A DNA stretch of 64,000 nt from Avibacterium gallinarum (GCF_002921135.1 NZ_PQVJ01000007.1:62001-126000), one strand, 5' to 3'. Shown: positions 19,970 through 29,809, counted from the stretch's first letter. Notes: generated by a model not told the origin, from the sequence alone. Translations and numbers: made by a program.

Positions 19970-21292
19970 ATGAGTACTAAAAATAACAAAATTGGTGTAC
20001 TTCAGCTCACTATCTTAACAATGGTAAATATGATGGGATCAGGAATTATTATGCTCCCTACAAAATTAGCTGAAATCGGAACAATTTCAATTGTATCTTG
20101 GCTTGTAACCGCGGTTGGCTCAACTGCATTAGCTTATGCTTTTGCACAATGTGGTATGTTTAGTAAAAAATCTGGTGGCATGGGAGGATATGCAGAATAT
20201 TCTTTCGGTAAAGCTGGAAATTTTATGGCTAATTACACCTACGGCGTATCACTTGTTATTGCAAATACCGCCATTGCAATCTCTGCTGTAGGCTATGGTT
20301 CAGAATTATTTGGCGTAAGCCTATCTCCTGTGAGCATTGCTTTATGGACAATTTTCACACTATGGCTTGCTACCTCACTAAATTTCGGAGGACCAAGAAT
20401 CACAGGGAATATCAGTTCATTCACTATTTGGGGAGTGATTATCCCTGTTGTAGGAATTAGTATTATTGGTTGGTATTGGTTCGATGGTTCAATGTATGTA
20501 AATTCTTGGAATCCACATCATGTTCCAACATTTGAAGCCATTAGTGTATCTATTTCAATGACCTTATGGGCGTTTCTGGGTTTAGAATCGGCTTGTGCAA
20601 ATACTGATGTCGTAGAAAATCCAGAGAAAAATGTTCCCATTGCTGTATTAGGTGGAACACTTGGCGCTGCCGTAATTTATATCGTATCAACCAATGTTAT
20701 TGCTGGCATAGTGCCAAACTTAGAACTCGCTAATTCTACAGCGCCATTTGGATTAGTTTTTGCACATATGTTTAATGAAACGACAGGAAAAATCATTATG
20801 GGATTAATGGTATTATCTTGTTTTGGTTCATTATTGGGCTGGCAATTTACTATAGCTCAAGTATTTAAATCTTCTGCAGAAGAAGGGTACTTCCCTGCTT
20901 TCTTCAAAAAAGTTACCGATAAAAATGCCCCAATTATTGGAATGGTAACAATCACTGCAATTCAAACACTACTCGCATTTATGACTATTAGTCCATCATT
21001 AAATAAACAATTTAATGTGTTAGTCGATCTTGCTGTAGTTACCAATGTTATTCCATACTTATTATCTATGGCTGCACTTGGTGTACTCTTAAGATCTGCT
21101 AATGCTTCAAGCAATAAATATAAAATTACTATTTTTGTTGCTTTCATTGGTTCACTGTATAGCATTTATGCGCTCTATGCAGCAGGAGAACAAGCTATGC
21201 TATATGGCTCAATCGTAACTTTTGTTGGTTGGACTCTTTATGGATTTGTATCCTATAAATTTGATTTCTCTATGATGAGCAAAGCGAAATGA
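19970..21292 (+). CDS. potE: Putrescine/ornithine antiporter
   Basis: 440 residues (E. coli PotE 439), APC superfamily, 12 membrane segments. The start NKIGVLQLTILTMVNMMGSGIIMLPTKLAEIG is diagnostic; further signatures are WAFLGLESACANTDVVENPEKNVP and FGSLLGWQFTIAQVFKSSAEEGYFP. It exports putrescine in exchange for ornithine. AAGGAG is eight bases before the ATG. It is 58 bases after speF with no terminator between; that gap has a triple ATAGAA repeat and a degenerate uptake-signal hairpin (AAGTGTGGT / ACTGCACTT). Confidence 0.96.
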   Translation: MSTKNNKIGVLQLTILTMVNMMGSGIIMLPTKLAEIGTISIVSWLVTAVGSTALAYAFAQCGMFSKKSGGMGGYAEYSFGKAGNFMANYTYGVSLVIANTAIAISAVGYGSELFGVSLSPVSIALWTIFTLWLATSLNFGGPRITGNISSFTIWGVIIPVVGISIIGWYWFDGSMYVNSWNPHHVPTFEAISVSISMTLWAFLGLESACANTDVVENPEKNVPIAVLGGTLGAAVIYIVSTNVIAGIVPNLELANSTAPFGLVFAHMFNETTGKIIMGLMVLSCFGSLLGWQFTIAQVFKSSAEEGYFPAFFKKVTDKNAPIIGMVTITAIQTLLAFMTISPSLNKQFNVLVDLAVVTNVIPYLLSMAALGVLLRSANASSNKYKITIFVAFIGSLYSIYALYAAGEQAMLYGSIVTFVGWTLYGFVSYKFDFSMMSKAK

Positions 21293-21320
21293 TCTAGTAG
21301 CAGAAAAATACTAAAAATCA

Positions 21321-21376
21321 AAAGGCTAACTTAAAAGATAAAAATCTAAAAGCTAGCCTTTATTATTTTTATATAG
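21321..21376 (+). terminator. Probable terminator after potE
   Basis: AAAGGCTA (21321-21328) pairs with TAGCCTTT (21354-21361), followed by a T-rich stretch. The loop is long (25 bases). Confidence 0.6.
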
Positions 21377-21425
21377 AATCTGAAAAAACTTTCTAAAAAA
21401 CCACCGCACTTATATTTTTGCAGAA

Positions 21426-22769
21426 TTAAGCTTTGCGCAGAATTCTGCTTGAAACCACACCGGCGGTCATTGCACCGTTTACGTTTAGGGCGGTGCGTCC
21501 CATATCAATCAGCGGTTCAATGGAAATGAGTAAGCCGACTAATGCTAGCGGTAAGCCCATTGTGGAAAGCACGATGATCGCAGCAAAGGTTGCGCCACCA
21601 CCCACACCAGCAATGCCAAAGGAAGAAAGGGTTACCACTAAAACGAGGGTCAGCAGAAAATCTAACGACATTGGATCGATCCCCACTGTTGGCGCAACCA
21701 TTACGGCGAGCATTGCGGGATAAATCCCTGCACAGCCGTTTTGTCCGATTGTCGCCCCGAAAGAAGCCGCAAAATTGGCAATGGCTGAAGGCACATTCAA
21801 TTTTGATACTTGGGTTTCAATATTCATTGGAATTGTCGCTGCACTTGAACGTGAAGTGAATGCAAACAGCAAGGTTGGAAAGGCTTGTTGATAATAACGA
21901 ATTGGATTCACTTTCACCAAAGAAAGTAAAATACCGTGCACCACAAACATTAAGAAAATGGCTAAATAAGATGCCACGATAAAGCCGAGCAAATTAAGAA
22001 TATCCGCAAGATTTGAAGTGGCAACCACTTTTGTCATCAACGCCAATACACCATAAGGGGTAAGACGAATCACCACGCGAACAAGGTTCATCACTAATTT
22101 ATTCAAACTTTCCACCCCTTGCGATAAGCGATCGGCAAGGTCTTCATTGTCTTGACGAATGCGCAAAATCGCCACGCCTAAAAACGCGGCAAAAATCACC
22201 ACACTGATAATAGAAGTTGGGTTTGCTCCTGTGAGTTCAGCAAACGGATTTTTCGGAATAAAAGAAAGCAACATTGTCGGCACATTCAAGCCTGCTACTT
22301 TTTCTGCTCGTCCAAGTACGCGATCTTGCGCAGCAAGTTCACGATCGCCTGCCACTAGCCCTTCGGCAGAAAGATCAAATAAATTTGCCATTGTAATCCC
22401 AATCACCGCTGCGATTGCCGTTGTGATGAGCAGAACAGAAAGCACGCTGACACTGATCTTGCCCAACGAACTTGCCCCTTGCAAGCGTGCCACTGCAGAG
22501 AGAATCGATACAAAAACCAGCGGCATTACGATCATTTGTAGTAATCTCACATAACCACTGCCGACAATGCCAATCCAGTTTAAGGTTTCTTTTATCACAG
22601 GGGTATTGCTGTCATAAAACAAATGCAATGCGCCACCAAATAATACCCCTAAAATTAACGCCAAAAACACACTATGTGATAGCGTGTGATTTCGGTTAAA
22701 GTACCATTTCACGCCGACTAATAAAGCAATAAATATGACTAAATTAATCGTAATATAGCCCCACATCAT
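21426..22769 (-). CDS. tcyP: L-cystine transporter, TcyP/YdjN-like (dicarboxylate/amino acid:cation symporter family)
   Basis: 447 residues (E. coli TcyP about 463). DAACS-family features: [18 protein letters not shown], hairpin [16 protein letters not shown] and the [11 protein letters not shown] segment, where glutamate carriers have NxDG. These match the TcyP/YdjN cystine branch, which takes up cystine as a sulfur source. AAGGAGCAA precedes the start codon. It is transcribed away from abgT. A general glutamate or aspartate carrier is less likely because of the NGCAG motif. Confidence 0.85.
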   Translation of the reverse strand: MMWGYITINLVIFIALLVGVKWYFNRNHTLSHSVFLALILGVLFGGALHLFYDSNTPVIKETLNWIGIVGSGYVRLLQMIVMPLVFVSILSAVARLQGASSLGKISVSVLSVLLITTAIAAVIGITMANLFDLSAEGLVAGDRELAAQDRVLGRAEKVAGLNVPTMLLSFIPKNPFAELTGANPTSIISVVIFAAFLGVAILRIRQDNEDLADRLSQGVESLNKLVMNLVRVVIRLTPYGVLALMTKVVATSNLADILNLLGFIVASYLAIFLMFVVHGILLSLVKVNPIRYYQQAFPTLLFAFTSRSSAATIPMNIETQVSKLNVPSAIANFAASFGATIGQNGCAGIYPAMLAVMVAPTVGIDPMSLDFLLTLVLVVTLSSFGIAGVGGGATFAAIIVLSTMGLPLALVGLLISIEPLIDMGRTALNVNGAMTAGVVSSRILRKA

Positions 22770-22963
22770 TGTTGCTCCTTAATGTTTATTACAAATCTTT
22801 GATCCTAAGTTTTCACATAATACTGGCTTTTTCTTATTTCTTTCAATAAAAATTTTGCTATATCTTATGCAATTTTAATCTATCATAAGGCTAGCTTTTT
22901 GAGAAAAAAGCATTAAAGTTATAGATGTTTACTTTTTATTAACAACTAACAATGAGGTGAACG

Positions 22964-24535
22964 ATGACATCATTAAAAACCCCACCACAAAAGGGAAGCA
23001 AGTTTCTGCGCACCATAGAATGGCTTGGTAATGCACTTCCCCACCCTGTAACCCTCTTTATTATTCTTATTGCTTTACTTCTTATTTCTTCTGCTTTAGG
23101 CGAATATTTTGGACTTTCCACCCTTGATCCACGTCCCGAAGGGGCGAAAGGTCGTAGCCCTGATGGGGTTATTTATGCCGTCAGTTTACTTAATCAAGAA
23201 GGCTTGATAAAAATCCTTACCAATTTAGTGAAGAATTTTACAAGCTTCGCACCGTTGGGAACAGTGCTTGTAGCAATGCTCGGTGTGGGGATTGCAGAAA
23301 AATCGGGGTTAATTTCTGCCGCAATGCGTTTAGTGGTATTAAAAGCACCACGCAAACTCACTACACTTGCAGTCGTGTTCGCGGGGATTATGTCGAATAT
23401 GGCGGCAGAATTAGGCTATCTTGTGCTAATTCCTCTTTCAGCCATTATTTTCCATTCTCTTGGTCGCCACCCGCTTGCAGGTTTAGCCGCCGCTTTTGCA
23501 GGGGTATCTGGTGGTTATTCTGCGAATTTATTACTTGGCACAATCGATCCGTTACTGGCTGGGATCACGCAACAAGCTGCACAAATTATCGATCCAAGCT
23601 ATGTCGTTGGCGCTGAAGCAAACTGGTATTTTATGTGCGCGAGCACCTTTGTGATCGCGATTATCGGCTATATTATTACTGAGAAAATCGTAGAACCACA
23701 GTTAGGTGAATACACAGGTTCACTCAGCCAAGAAGAATTGGCTCAACAGCGCTCCGCCGAAGTGTCTCCTTTGGAACGCAAAGGGCTTGTCTTCGCTGGG
23801 CTAACTTTCTTACTACTTAGTACATTACTTGCTCTTAGCGTTGTGCCAGAAAATGGTATTTTGCGTAACCCAAGTACAGGGCTAATCACAGGATCACCAT
23901 TCTTAAAATCTATCGTGGTATTTATTTTCTTACTCTTTGCGATCCCCGGCATTGTTTATGGCGTAGTGGTAAAATCTATCCGTAGCGACAAAGATGTGGT
24001 CAATGCAATGGCAGAAATAATGAGCACCCTAGGGCTATATTTGGTTATTATTTTCTTCGCAGCTCAATTTATTGCTTTCTTCAGCTGGACAAATATTGGA
24101 CAAATTATTGCTGTAAAAGGGGCGACATTGCTCAAAGATCTCGGTTTACACGGCGGGCTATTATTTATTGGCTTTATTTTAATCTGTGCTTTCATTAATT
24201 TAATGATCGGCTCTGCCTCGGCACAATGGGCTGTTACCGCCCCAATTTTCGTCCCGATGCTAATGCTGGCAGGCTATGCCCCTGAAGTGATTCAAGGTGC
24301 GTATCGCATCGGTGATTCCGTAACCAATATTATTACGCCAATGATGAGCTATTTCGGACTAATTATGGCAACAGTGATCAAATATAAGAAAGATGCAGGC
24401 GTAGGCACAATGGTGTCAATGATGTTGCCTTATTCTGTTGCATTCTTAATTGCGTGGTCAGGGCTATTCTTTGTTTGGGTGTTTGTCCTTGGCTTGCCTG
24501 TTGGCCCGGGTTCAGCTACCTATTACACGCCATAA
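22964..24535 (+). CDS. abgT: AbgT-family transporter (p-aminobenzoyl-glutamate type)
   Basis: 523 residues (E. coli AbgT 508, Neisseria MtrF 522). About 11 membrane segments with family motifs: IEWLGNALPHPVTLF, SFAPLGTVLVAMLGVGIAEKSG, GIMSNMAAELGYLVLIPL, GGYSANLLLGTIDPLLAG, and SASAQWAVTAPIFVPMLMLAGY. Members import p-aminobenzoyl-glutamate or export sulfonamides (MtrF/YdaH). No abgAB hydrolase genes lie nearby, so the efflux role is possible; folP 2 kb away is on the other strand. It ends at an uptake-signal hairpin. Confidence 0.92.
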   Translation: MTSLKTPPQKGSKFLRTIEWLGNALPHPVTLFIILIALLLISSALGEYFGLSTLDPRPEGAKGRSPDGVIYAVSLLNQEGLIKILTNLVKNFTSFAPLGTVLVAMLGVGIAEKSGLISAAMRLVVLKAPRKLTTLAVVFAGIMSNMAAELGYLVLIPLSAIIFHSLGRHPLAGLAAAFAGVSGGYSANLLLGTIDPLLAGITQQAAQIIDPSYVVGAEANWYFMCASTFVIAIIGYIITEKIVEPQLGEYTGSLSQEELAQQRSAEVSPLERKGLVFAGLTFLLLSTLLALSVVPENGILRNPSTGLITGSPFLKSIVVFIFLLFAIPGIVYGVVVKSIRSDKDVVNAMAEIMSTLGLYLVIIFFAAQFIAFFSWTNIGQIIAVKGATLLKDLGLHGGLLFIGFILICAFINLMIGSASAQWAVTAPIFVPMLMLAGYAPEVIQGAYRIGDSVTNIITPMMSYFGLIMATVIKYKKDAGVGTMVSMMLPYSVAFLIAWSGLFFVWVFVLGLPVGPGSATYYTP

Positions 24536-24552
24536 GAATAAACTAATAAAAC

Positions 24553-24583
24553 AAAAAGTGCGGTATTTTTTACCGCACTTTTT
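24553..24583. terminator. Inverted uptake-signal pair, bidirectional terminator
   Basis: AAAAAGTGCGGTA and TACCGCACTTTTT form a 13-bp stem with a five-base loop and T-runs on both strands, between the convergent abgT and sixA. Confidence 0.9.
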
Positions 24584-24597
24584 TCTTCTTCAATATG

Positions 24598-25065
24598 CTA
24601 TTTAGGATAATTGACTCTTTCTACTTTGCCCATTTTTTCTGCGCAATTTATTTCTATTTCCACAAGGGTGGCAGGGTAAAAATTTGCAGGATTTCGACCG
24701 CACAATTCGCGCACAATATCGCCCACCAAAGGTAAATGAGAAATAATCAGCAAGCTTTCTACCCCATCTTGTGCCAAAACCGTCAAATAATCTCGCACCA
24801 AACCTGAATCGCCATAAGGGGTGATAGCGTCCCAAGTTTCTAACTTGGTTTGCAGTTGATTTTGGAACGCTAAATTAACTTGCTCAAAGGTTTGTTGCGC
24901 GCGCAGATAAGGACTAACTAGCACTTTATCAAATTCGGCATTAATGGAATGTAACCATTGCCCTTGCTGATAAGATTGCTGTTTACCATTTTCTGTGAGC
25001 GGTCTTGCACTGTCTGATGGGGCGATGGTCTGCGCCTCACCGTGTCGCATTACAAAAATTTTCAT
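24598..25065 (-). CDS. sixA: Phosphohistidine phosphatase SixA
   Basis: 155 residues (E. coli 161). Histidine-phosphatase superfamily: the RHG motif in MKIFVMRHGEAQ, LTENGKQQSYQQGQWL, the SPYLRAQQTFE arginine, and SHLPLVGDIV with the second catalytic His. In E. coli SixA removes phosphate from histidine of the nitrogen-related phosphotransferase protein NPr (earlier ArcB). Its order after folP-glmM is that of H. influenzae. A hairpin separates it from glmM. Confidence 0.92.
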   Translation of the reverse strand: MKIFVMRHGEAQTIAPSDSARPLTENGKQQSYQQGQWLHSINAEFDKVLVSPYLRAQQTFEQVNLAFQNQLQTKLETWDAITPYGDSGLVRDYLTVLAQDGVESLLIISHLPLVGDIVRELCGRNPANFYPATLVEIEINCAEKMGKVERVNYPK

Positions 25066-25109
25066 ATCACTACTCTATTTTCAATGAAAAGCAACGAATT
25101 AATGAGAAG

Positions 25110-25136
25110 AAAAGAAGCTAAAAACTCGCTTCTTTT
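25110..25136 (-). terminator. Probable terminator after glmM
   Basis: AAAAGAAGC (25110-25118) pairs with GCTTCTTTT (25128-25136); on the minus strand it ends in TTTTC. It lies between glmM and sixA, so sixA may have reduced read-through. Confidence 0.6.
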
Positions 25137-25157
25137 ACACCGCACTTTTCAATTTAT

Positions 25158-26492
25158 TTAGTTTGCACGCACCGCTTCGGCAATTTCTTCTGCACATTGT
25201 TGTGCAAGCTCGCCGTCTTCGCATTCTACCATTACACGAATTAGCGGCTCGGTGCCTGATTTTCTTAATAAAATACGACCTTTGCCCGCTAAGCGTTTTT
25301 CCACTTCTGCGGCTACGGCTTTCACTTGTTCGCTTTCTAATGGATTGCTGCCACCTGCGAAACGAACATTAATTAACACTTGTGGGAATAACTGCACCGC
25401 ACTGGCTAATTCATTAAGGGATAAGCGATGTTCTACCATTGCCGCTAACACTGCAAGGGAAGCGATAATTCCGTCCCCTGTGGTATTTTTATCAGCAATA
25501 ATGATATGCCCTGAGTTTTCACCGCCAAGCTGCCAGCCTTTTTCTTGCATTTGCTCTAACACATAACGATCGCCCACATTGGCACGCACGAACGGAATCG
25601 CTAATTCTTTTAAGGCAAGTTCAAGGCGCATATTACTCATTAATGTACCAACCACGCCGCCTTTTAGTTTGCCTGCACGCAAGGCTTCACGGGCGATGAT
25701 AAATAAAGCTTGGTCGCCGTCCACTTTATTACCAAGGTGATCCACTAAGATTAGGCGGTCGCCATCGCCATCATAGGCTAAACCAATATCTGCTTTGGTT
25801 TCTAACACTTTGTCTTGTAAGGCTTTAATGTCGGTCGCGCCGCATTTTTCATTGATATTCATTCCATTTGGCTGCGTGCCAATTTCGATCACTTCTGCGC
25901 CTAATTCACGCATTACATTCGGGGCAATATGGTAGGTTGCGCCGTTCGCGCAATCCACCACGATTTTGTAATTTTCTAAGCTTAAATGGGCTGGGAAGGT
26001 GCTTTTACAAAATTCAATATAACGCCCTGCCGCATCGTTAATACGGCTTGCACGTCCAAGTTGTGCGGATTCCACACAATCCATTGGCTGTTCTAACATT
26101 GCTTCAATGGCTTCTTCTACATCATCAGGCAATTTTGTACCTTGCGTGGAGAAAAATTTGATTCCGTTATCATAATAAGGATTATGGGAAGCGGAAATCA
26201 CAATGCCCGCTTCTGCACGGAAAGTGCGGGTTAAATAAGCAATAGCAGGGGTTGGCATTGGCCCTGTAAAGGCGGCTGAAAGCCCTGCTGCGGCTAAACC
26301 AGCTTCAAGGGCAGATTCCAACATATAGCCCGAAATGCGGGTATCTTTACCAATTAATACGGTGCCGTAACCCTGCGTTGCTAGCACTTTTCCTGCTGCC
26401 CAACCAAGTTTAAGGACGAAATCAGGGGTAATTGGTGAAGTTCCTACTTTTCCACGCACACCATCAGTGCCGAAATATTTGCGTTCTGCCAT
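25158..26492 (-). CDS. glmM: Phosphoglucosamine mutase
   Basis: 444 residues (E. coli 445). The active-site phosphoserine is in [15 protein letters not shown], the magnesium loop is [10 protein letters not shown], the sugar-binding loop is GGENSGHII, and the phosphate loop is [14 protein letters not shown]. It makes glucosamine-1-phosphate from glucosamine-6-phosphate for peptidoglycan and lipopolysaccharide. It follows folP by 48 bases, the usual folP-glmM operon. ftsH, often upstream in related genomes, is not here. Confidence 0.97.
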   Translation of the reverse strand: MAERKYFGTDGVRGKVGTSPITPDFVLKLGWAAGKVLATQGYGTVLIGKDTRISGYMLESALEAGLAAAGLSAAFTGPMPTPAIAYLTRTFRAEAGIVISASHNPYYDNGIKFFSTQGTKLPDDVEEAIEAMLEQPMDCVESAQLGRASRINDAAGRYIEFCKSTFPAHLSLENYKIVVDCANGATYHIAPNVMRELGAEVIEIGTQPNGMNINEKCGATDIKALQDKVLETKADIGLAYDGDGDRLILVDHLGNKVDGDQALFIIAREALRAGKLKGGVVGTLMSNMRLELALKELAIPFVRANVGDRYVLEQMQEKGWQLGGENSGHIIIADKNTTGDGIIASLAVLAAMVEHRLSLNELASAVQLFPQVLINVRFAGGSNPLESEQVKAVAAEVEKRLAGKGRILLRKSGTEPLIRVMVECEDGELAQQCAEEIAEAVRAN

Positions 26493-26540
26493 TTGTATTC
26501 CTTTTTATGTTTTATGGTTAAAAATCATTAAGTTAAGTGA

Positions 26541-27365
26541 TTATGCCATTTGCGTGGCTTGCCAAATTTTTAATGCATCAGCGGTGGGCGCAACATCGTG
26601 TACGCGCACAATTTTGGCGCCATTTATCACCGCAATTAATGCGGCGGCAACACTGCCCACAATACGCTCATCAACAGGTTTATCTAACACGGCGCCAATC
26701 GTTGATTTACGCGAAATGCCTGCTAATACTGGATAATCTTGGGTAAATTTTGCTAGTTGTTGCAATAATTGATAATTATGTTGCACGGTTTTACCAAAGC
26801 AAAAACCCAGATCCCAAATAATGTTTTCCTTTTTCATTCCTGCAGCCAAACAAAGTGCGGTGCGATTTTCGAGAAAATTTAGCACCTCTTGCACCACATT
26901 TTCATAATGAGGATTTTGTTGCATTGTGCGCGGCTGCCCTTGCATATGCATTATGCAGGTGGGCAAGGCTAACTGCACGGCGGTTTGTAGCGCATTGGGT
27001 TCGGTTAAAGCACGGATATCATTAATGAAATCCATTCCAACTTTGGCACTTTCCGCCATTACTTGCGCCTTAGACGTATCCACGGAAATCCAACAATCGA
27101 AGCGTTTTCTCACGGCTTCCACCATTGGCACAACACGCTCTAATTCTTGCTCAAGGCTGACTTCTTCTGCCATTGGACGCGTGGATTCACCGCCAATGTC
27201 GATAATAGTTGCCCCTTCATTAAGCATTTTTTCCACTTGAAATAAGGCTTTATCACGGTCAAAAAACAGACCGCTATCAGAAAAAGAATCTGGCGTGAAA
27301 TTTAAAATCCCCATAATTTGGGGCTGAGCTAGGGAAAGGGTTTTATTATTGGCTTGTAACTTCAT
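26541..27365 (-). CDS. folP: Dihydropteroate synthase
   Basis: 274 residues (E. coli 282). Pterin and PABA loops: MGILNFTPDSFSDSG, DIGGESTRP, DTSKAQVM, and the C-terminal GISRKSTIG and RVHDV. It joins p-aminobenzoate to 6-hydroxymethyl-dihydropterin diphosphate and is the sulfonamide target. FTPDSFSDSG matches the sulfonamide-sensitive form, with no insertion visible there. It is the first gene of folP-glmM on this strand; a divergent lipoprotein gene begins 130 bases away. Confidence 0.97.
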   Translation of the reverse strand: MKLQANNKTLSLAQPQIMGILNFTPDSFSDSGLFFDRDKALFQVEKMLNEGATIIDIGGESTRPMAEEVSLEQELERVVPMVEAVRKRFDCWISVDTSKAQVMAESAKVGMDFINDIRALTEPNALQTAVQLALPTCIMHMQGQPRTMQQNPHYENVVQEVLNFLENRTALCLAAGMKKENIIWDLGFCFGKTVQHNYQLLQQLAKFTQDYPVLAGISRKSTIGAVLDKPVDERIVGSVAAALIAVINGAKIVRVHDVAPTADALKIWQATQMA

Positions 27366-27495
27366 AATCTTTTGTTTTGCATCAAAGTGCGGTCAATTAT
27401 AGCGAAATATTTGTGTAAACAAAATATAAACATTTTGTCGCGCTGAAATCATAATTCACTTATACTGACGAGCAAATAACCAAGAGGAAATCAAA

Positions 27496-28386
27496 ATGAA
27501 CAAAACAGTTTTAGCTTTAAGTTTTAGTGCGATTTTTTTACTGTCTGCTTGTGATGATAAACAAGTGGCTGAATTACAACAAAAATTGCAACAAGCTGAA
27601 AAAATGCAACAGAGCCAACAGCAAGAAATTAACCAATTACAAAATGAGCTGAATGCACAGAAATCCTTATTCCCTGCATTGCAAGTGGAAATTTTTCCGC
27701 TCTTCCAAAAAGAAGAAACATTAACCCTAAAAAACACTGACAGCACAGCAACCATCAAGGTTTCAGTAAGTATGCCTGAAACCCATATTGAATGGCTTGA
27801 CGAATTGCTTCGCCAATATTGGGGGCGATATACTCAAAATGAGAAAGCCGATGGTGAACAAAAACCTAGCCGAATGACTAAAGAGCAGTTGCGTCAAGGC
27901 ATAGAACAAATTTATAAGGATTATCACGAAGAAAGTTTGACCGTAGGAACGATAGGCAAGGAATTTTCCATTTCACCTTACTATTTAGGGCAACGCCAAA
28001 ACTGGGTGGGATTTCGGGTTGATAACTATACTTATGAGGGCGGTGCACACGGGCTTGGGTGGACTGATTATCTCAATATTGATGTACAACAAAAAACCTT
28101 AATCACTCTGGAAAAAGTAGTTTCTCAAGAAAATCAGCCTACATTACGCAATGTTTTATGGAAAGTTTATACACAAAATCTTGAACAAGGCGAAGAGCCT
28201 TTTACTTCCCTAGAGGATTTTTATATTTCACCTGAATTTTATTTTGACCAAGAAGGAATCCATTTTGTTTATCCACCTTATGCACTTAATTCTTATGCAG
28301 AAGGAAAAAGAACGTTGGATTTATATTGGGGGCAAACAGAAATTGATCTACTCAATCCTGAATATGTGAAACCTTGGCTTAAATAA
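27496..28386 (+). CDS. Lipoprotein with DUF3298/RsiV-like domain
   Basis: 296 residues. Signal peptide with lipobox LLSAC (Cys19), a Gln-rich coiled coil at about 25-57 (VAELQQKLQQAEKMQQSQQ), then a DUF4163/DUF3298-type beta domain ending with YTYEGGAHGLGWTDYLNID. That GGAHG motif is typical of DUF3298, found in RsiV (lysozyme-binding anti-sigma factor) and in many cell-envelope lipoproteins. The C-terminal FDQEGIHFVYPPYALNSYAEG is also typical. Function unknown; an envelope or lysozyme-inhibitor-like role is only a guess. AAGAGGAAAT precedes the start. Confidence 0.85.
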   Translation: MNKTVLALSFSAIFLLSACDDKQVAELQQKLQQAEKMQQSQQQEINQLQNELNAQKSLFPALQVEIFPLFQKEETLTLKNTDSTATIKVSVSMPETHIEWLDELLRQYWGRYTQNEKADGEQKPSRMTKEQLRQGIEQIYKDYHEESLTVGTIGKEFSISPYYLGQRQNWVGFRVDNYTYEGGAHGLGWTDYLNIDVQQKTLITLEKVVSQENQPTLRNVLWKVYTQNLEQGEEPFTSLEDFYISPEFYFDQEGIHFVYPPYALNSYAEGKRTLDLYWGQTEIDLLNPEYVKPWLK

Positions 28387-28395
28387 ACGAGTAAA

Positions 28396-28472
28396 TAAAA
28401 AAAGTGCCTCATTAGAGGCACACTCGGAAAGCAAAATATGACCATCAGGCTATTAAAATAGCACTTGTTATG
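28396..28472 (-). ncRNA. Candidate small RNA between a lipoprotein gene and grxD
   Basis: On the minus strand a TATTAT box (28479-28484 on plus coordinates) is followed after about 7 bases by a run with stem GCTATT-TT-AATAGC, a pyrimidine-rich single-stranded stretch, then the stem GTGCCTC-TAAT-GAGGCAC (28404-28421) and TTTTTTT (28396-28403). That last part is a textbook Rho-independent terminator, and no minus-strand gene precedes it (grxD ends with its own terminator at 28566-28594). The -35 box is weak. The predicted transcript is about 77 bases. No known family recognised. Confidence 0.45.
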
Positions 28473-28565
28473 GCATAAATAATACGCAAGTCATTTTCAA
28501 TAAGCAAAGAGTAATATTCAAATTTGTGAAGTAATTCACGGTTTTACCCAATAAAAAATTAATCT

Positions 28566-28594
28566 AAAAAAAACCGCACTTATATAAGTGCGGT
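28566..28594 (-). terminator. Inverted uptake-signal terminator after grxD
   Basis: ACCGCACTTAT and its exact complement ATAAGTGCGGT form an uninterrupted palindrome (28573-28594), followed on the minus strand by eight T. Confidence 0.92.
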
Positions 28595-28604
28595 GTAAAT
28601 TTCA

Positions 28605-28937
28605 TTAATTTTCTTCTTTATGACGCGCTGCAACTTCAGCTAATAAAGTTTGTAATTCACCTTGTTGATACATTTCTAAAATAATATCACAGCCACCAAT
28701 TAGCTCACCTTCCACCCATAATTGTGGGAAGGTTGGCCAGTTTGCATAAGCGGGTAGCTCTGCACGAATATCTGGATTTTGCAAAATATCCACATAGCCA
28801 AAAGGTACTTTGCAATTCATTAGGGCTTCTACCGCTCTTGCAGAGAATCCACAAGAAGGGAATTTCGGTGAGCCTTTCATATAAATAAGAATAGGGTTTT
28901 CAGCAATTTGTTTTTTAATACGTTCTAAGGTTTCCAT
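28605..28937 (-). CDS. grxD: Monothiol glutaredoxin Grx4
   Basis: 110 residues (E. coli GrxD 115). The monothiol motif CGFS is in KGSPKFPSCGFSARAVEAL. Glutathione contacts are in WPTFPQLWVEGELIGGCDI. It binds a [2Fe-2S] cluster as a dimer with glutathione and works in iron-sulfur transfer, often with BolA. It lies near ompA and hemH as in H. influenzae, with the LemA/TPM operon in between here. Confidence 0.95.
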   Translation of the reverse strand: METLERIKKQIAENPILIYMKGSPKFPSCGFSARAVEALMNCKVPFGYVDILQNPDIRAELPAYANWPTFPQLWVEGELIGGCDIILEMYQQGELQTLLAEVAARHKEEN

Positions 28938-29020
28938 AATTATCCTCGTTTTGAATTAAGTGGGCTGATTGTAGCATAAGGGGCCTGAGATACCAATAAC
29001 CCGAGTATAATAATCGGGTA

Positions 29021-29809
29021 TTACCAACTTCCACCAGCACCACCGCCACCGAAGCCACCGCCGCCAAAGCCTCCACCTGAGCCGCCCCCAAAACCACCAA
29101 AGCCACCGCCAGAGCCAAAGCCCCCACCAAATCCACCGCTACGGCGTCTGCGAACAGGGGGCTGGCGGAAAATTTGTCCATTGTGATTATTAGTAGGGCT
29201 GATATAAGGCGTTCTACGCCAACTTAGTTCGCCAAACAGTACAAATAAGACAAAAATACTGATCATTATGATTGGAATATATTGTGTCCAATCATCATCT
29301 TCTGTTTGAGCCGCGTCATATTCCCCTTTGCTTGCGGCAATGATGTAATCCAATCCACGATCAATACCTAGCATATAATGCCCTTGCTTAAAGGCTGGCG
29401 TAATCACATTGCGTATCACTCGAGAAAGAAAAGCATCAGGCAACGCACCCTCAAGCCCCTGTCCTGTGGCAATAAAAATCTTGCGATCATTTATGGCGAT
29501 CAACATTAATACACCATTATTAAGCTGTTTACGCCCAATTCCCCATTTGTCGCCCAATTCAAAGCTATATTGTGCAATATCATAATTCCCTGTGGTTGGA
29601 ATTAACACCACCGCAATTTGCGAGCTGGTTTCTTTAGAATAAGCAATGAGCTTATTTTCCAAAAGCTGTTTTTCCGATGGAGTGAGCGTTTTGGTATAGT
29701 CATTCACATAATGAAAAGGATTAGGCGGTGGTGGGAAATTGACCGCGCTTGCACTTAAACTCAAAAAAACAAGCAAAAAAACGACCGCACTTTTCATTAG
29801 CTTAATCAT
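29021..29809 (-). CDS. TPM-domain protein with Gly-rich C-terminal tail (YgcG family)
   Basis: 262 residues. Signal peptide to about residue 22, TPM domain at about 30-165 (YVNDYTKTLTPSEKQLLENKL, SSQIAVVLIPTTGNYDIAQYS, GVLMLIAINDRKIFIATGQGLEG), one membrane segment (YIPIIMISIFVLFVLFG, about 187-203), and a tail made almost only of Gly, Phe and Ser ending GGGGAGGSW. This is the usual layout of YgcG proteins, found with LemA. TPM domains occur in photosystem II repair phosphatases of plants and in bacterial envelope proteins of unclear role. It overlaps the upstream TPM gene by 8 bases. Confidence 0.9.
   Translation of the reverse strand: MIKLMKSAVVFLLVFLSLSASAVNFPPPPNPFHYVNDYTKTLTPSEKQLLENKLIAYSKETSSQIAVVLIPTTGNYDIAQYSFELGDKWGIGRKQLNNGVLMLIAINDRKIFIATGQGLEGALPDAFLSRVIRNVITPAFKQGHYMLGIDRGLDYIIAASKGEYDAAQTEDDDWTQYIPIIMISIFVLFVLFGELSWRRTPYISPTNNHNGQIFRQPPVRRRRSGGFGGGFGSGGGFGGFGGGSGGGFGGGGFGGGGAGGSW

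Noticed and set aside
28404-28421. GTGCCTC/GAGGCAC hairpin as the terminator of the plus-strand lipoprotein gene
   Set aside because: No T-run follows on the plus strand; the T-run is on the minus strand, so it was assigned to the small RNA candidate.
28915-29181. 88-codon minus-strand frame over the Gly-rich tail
   Set aside because: It is a frame-shifted shadow of the repetitive Gly codons of the TPM protein.
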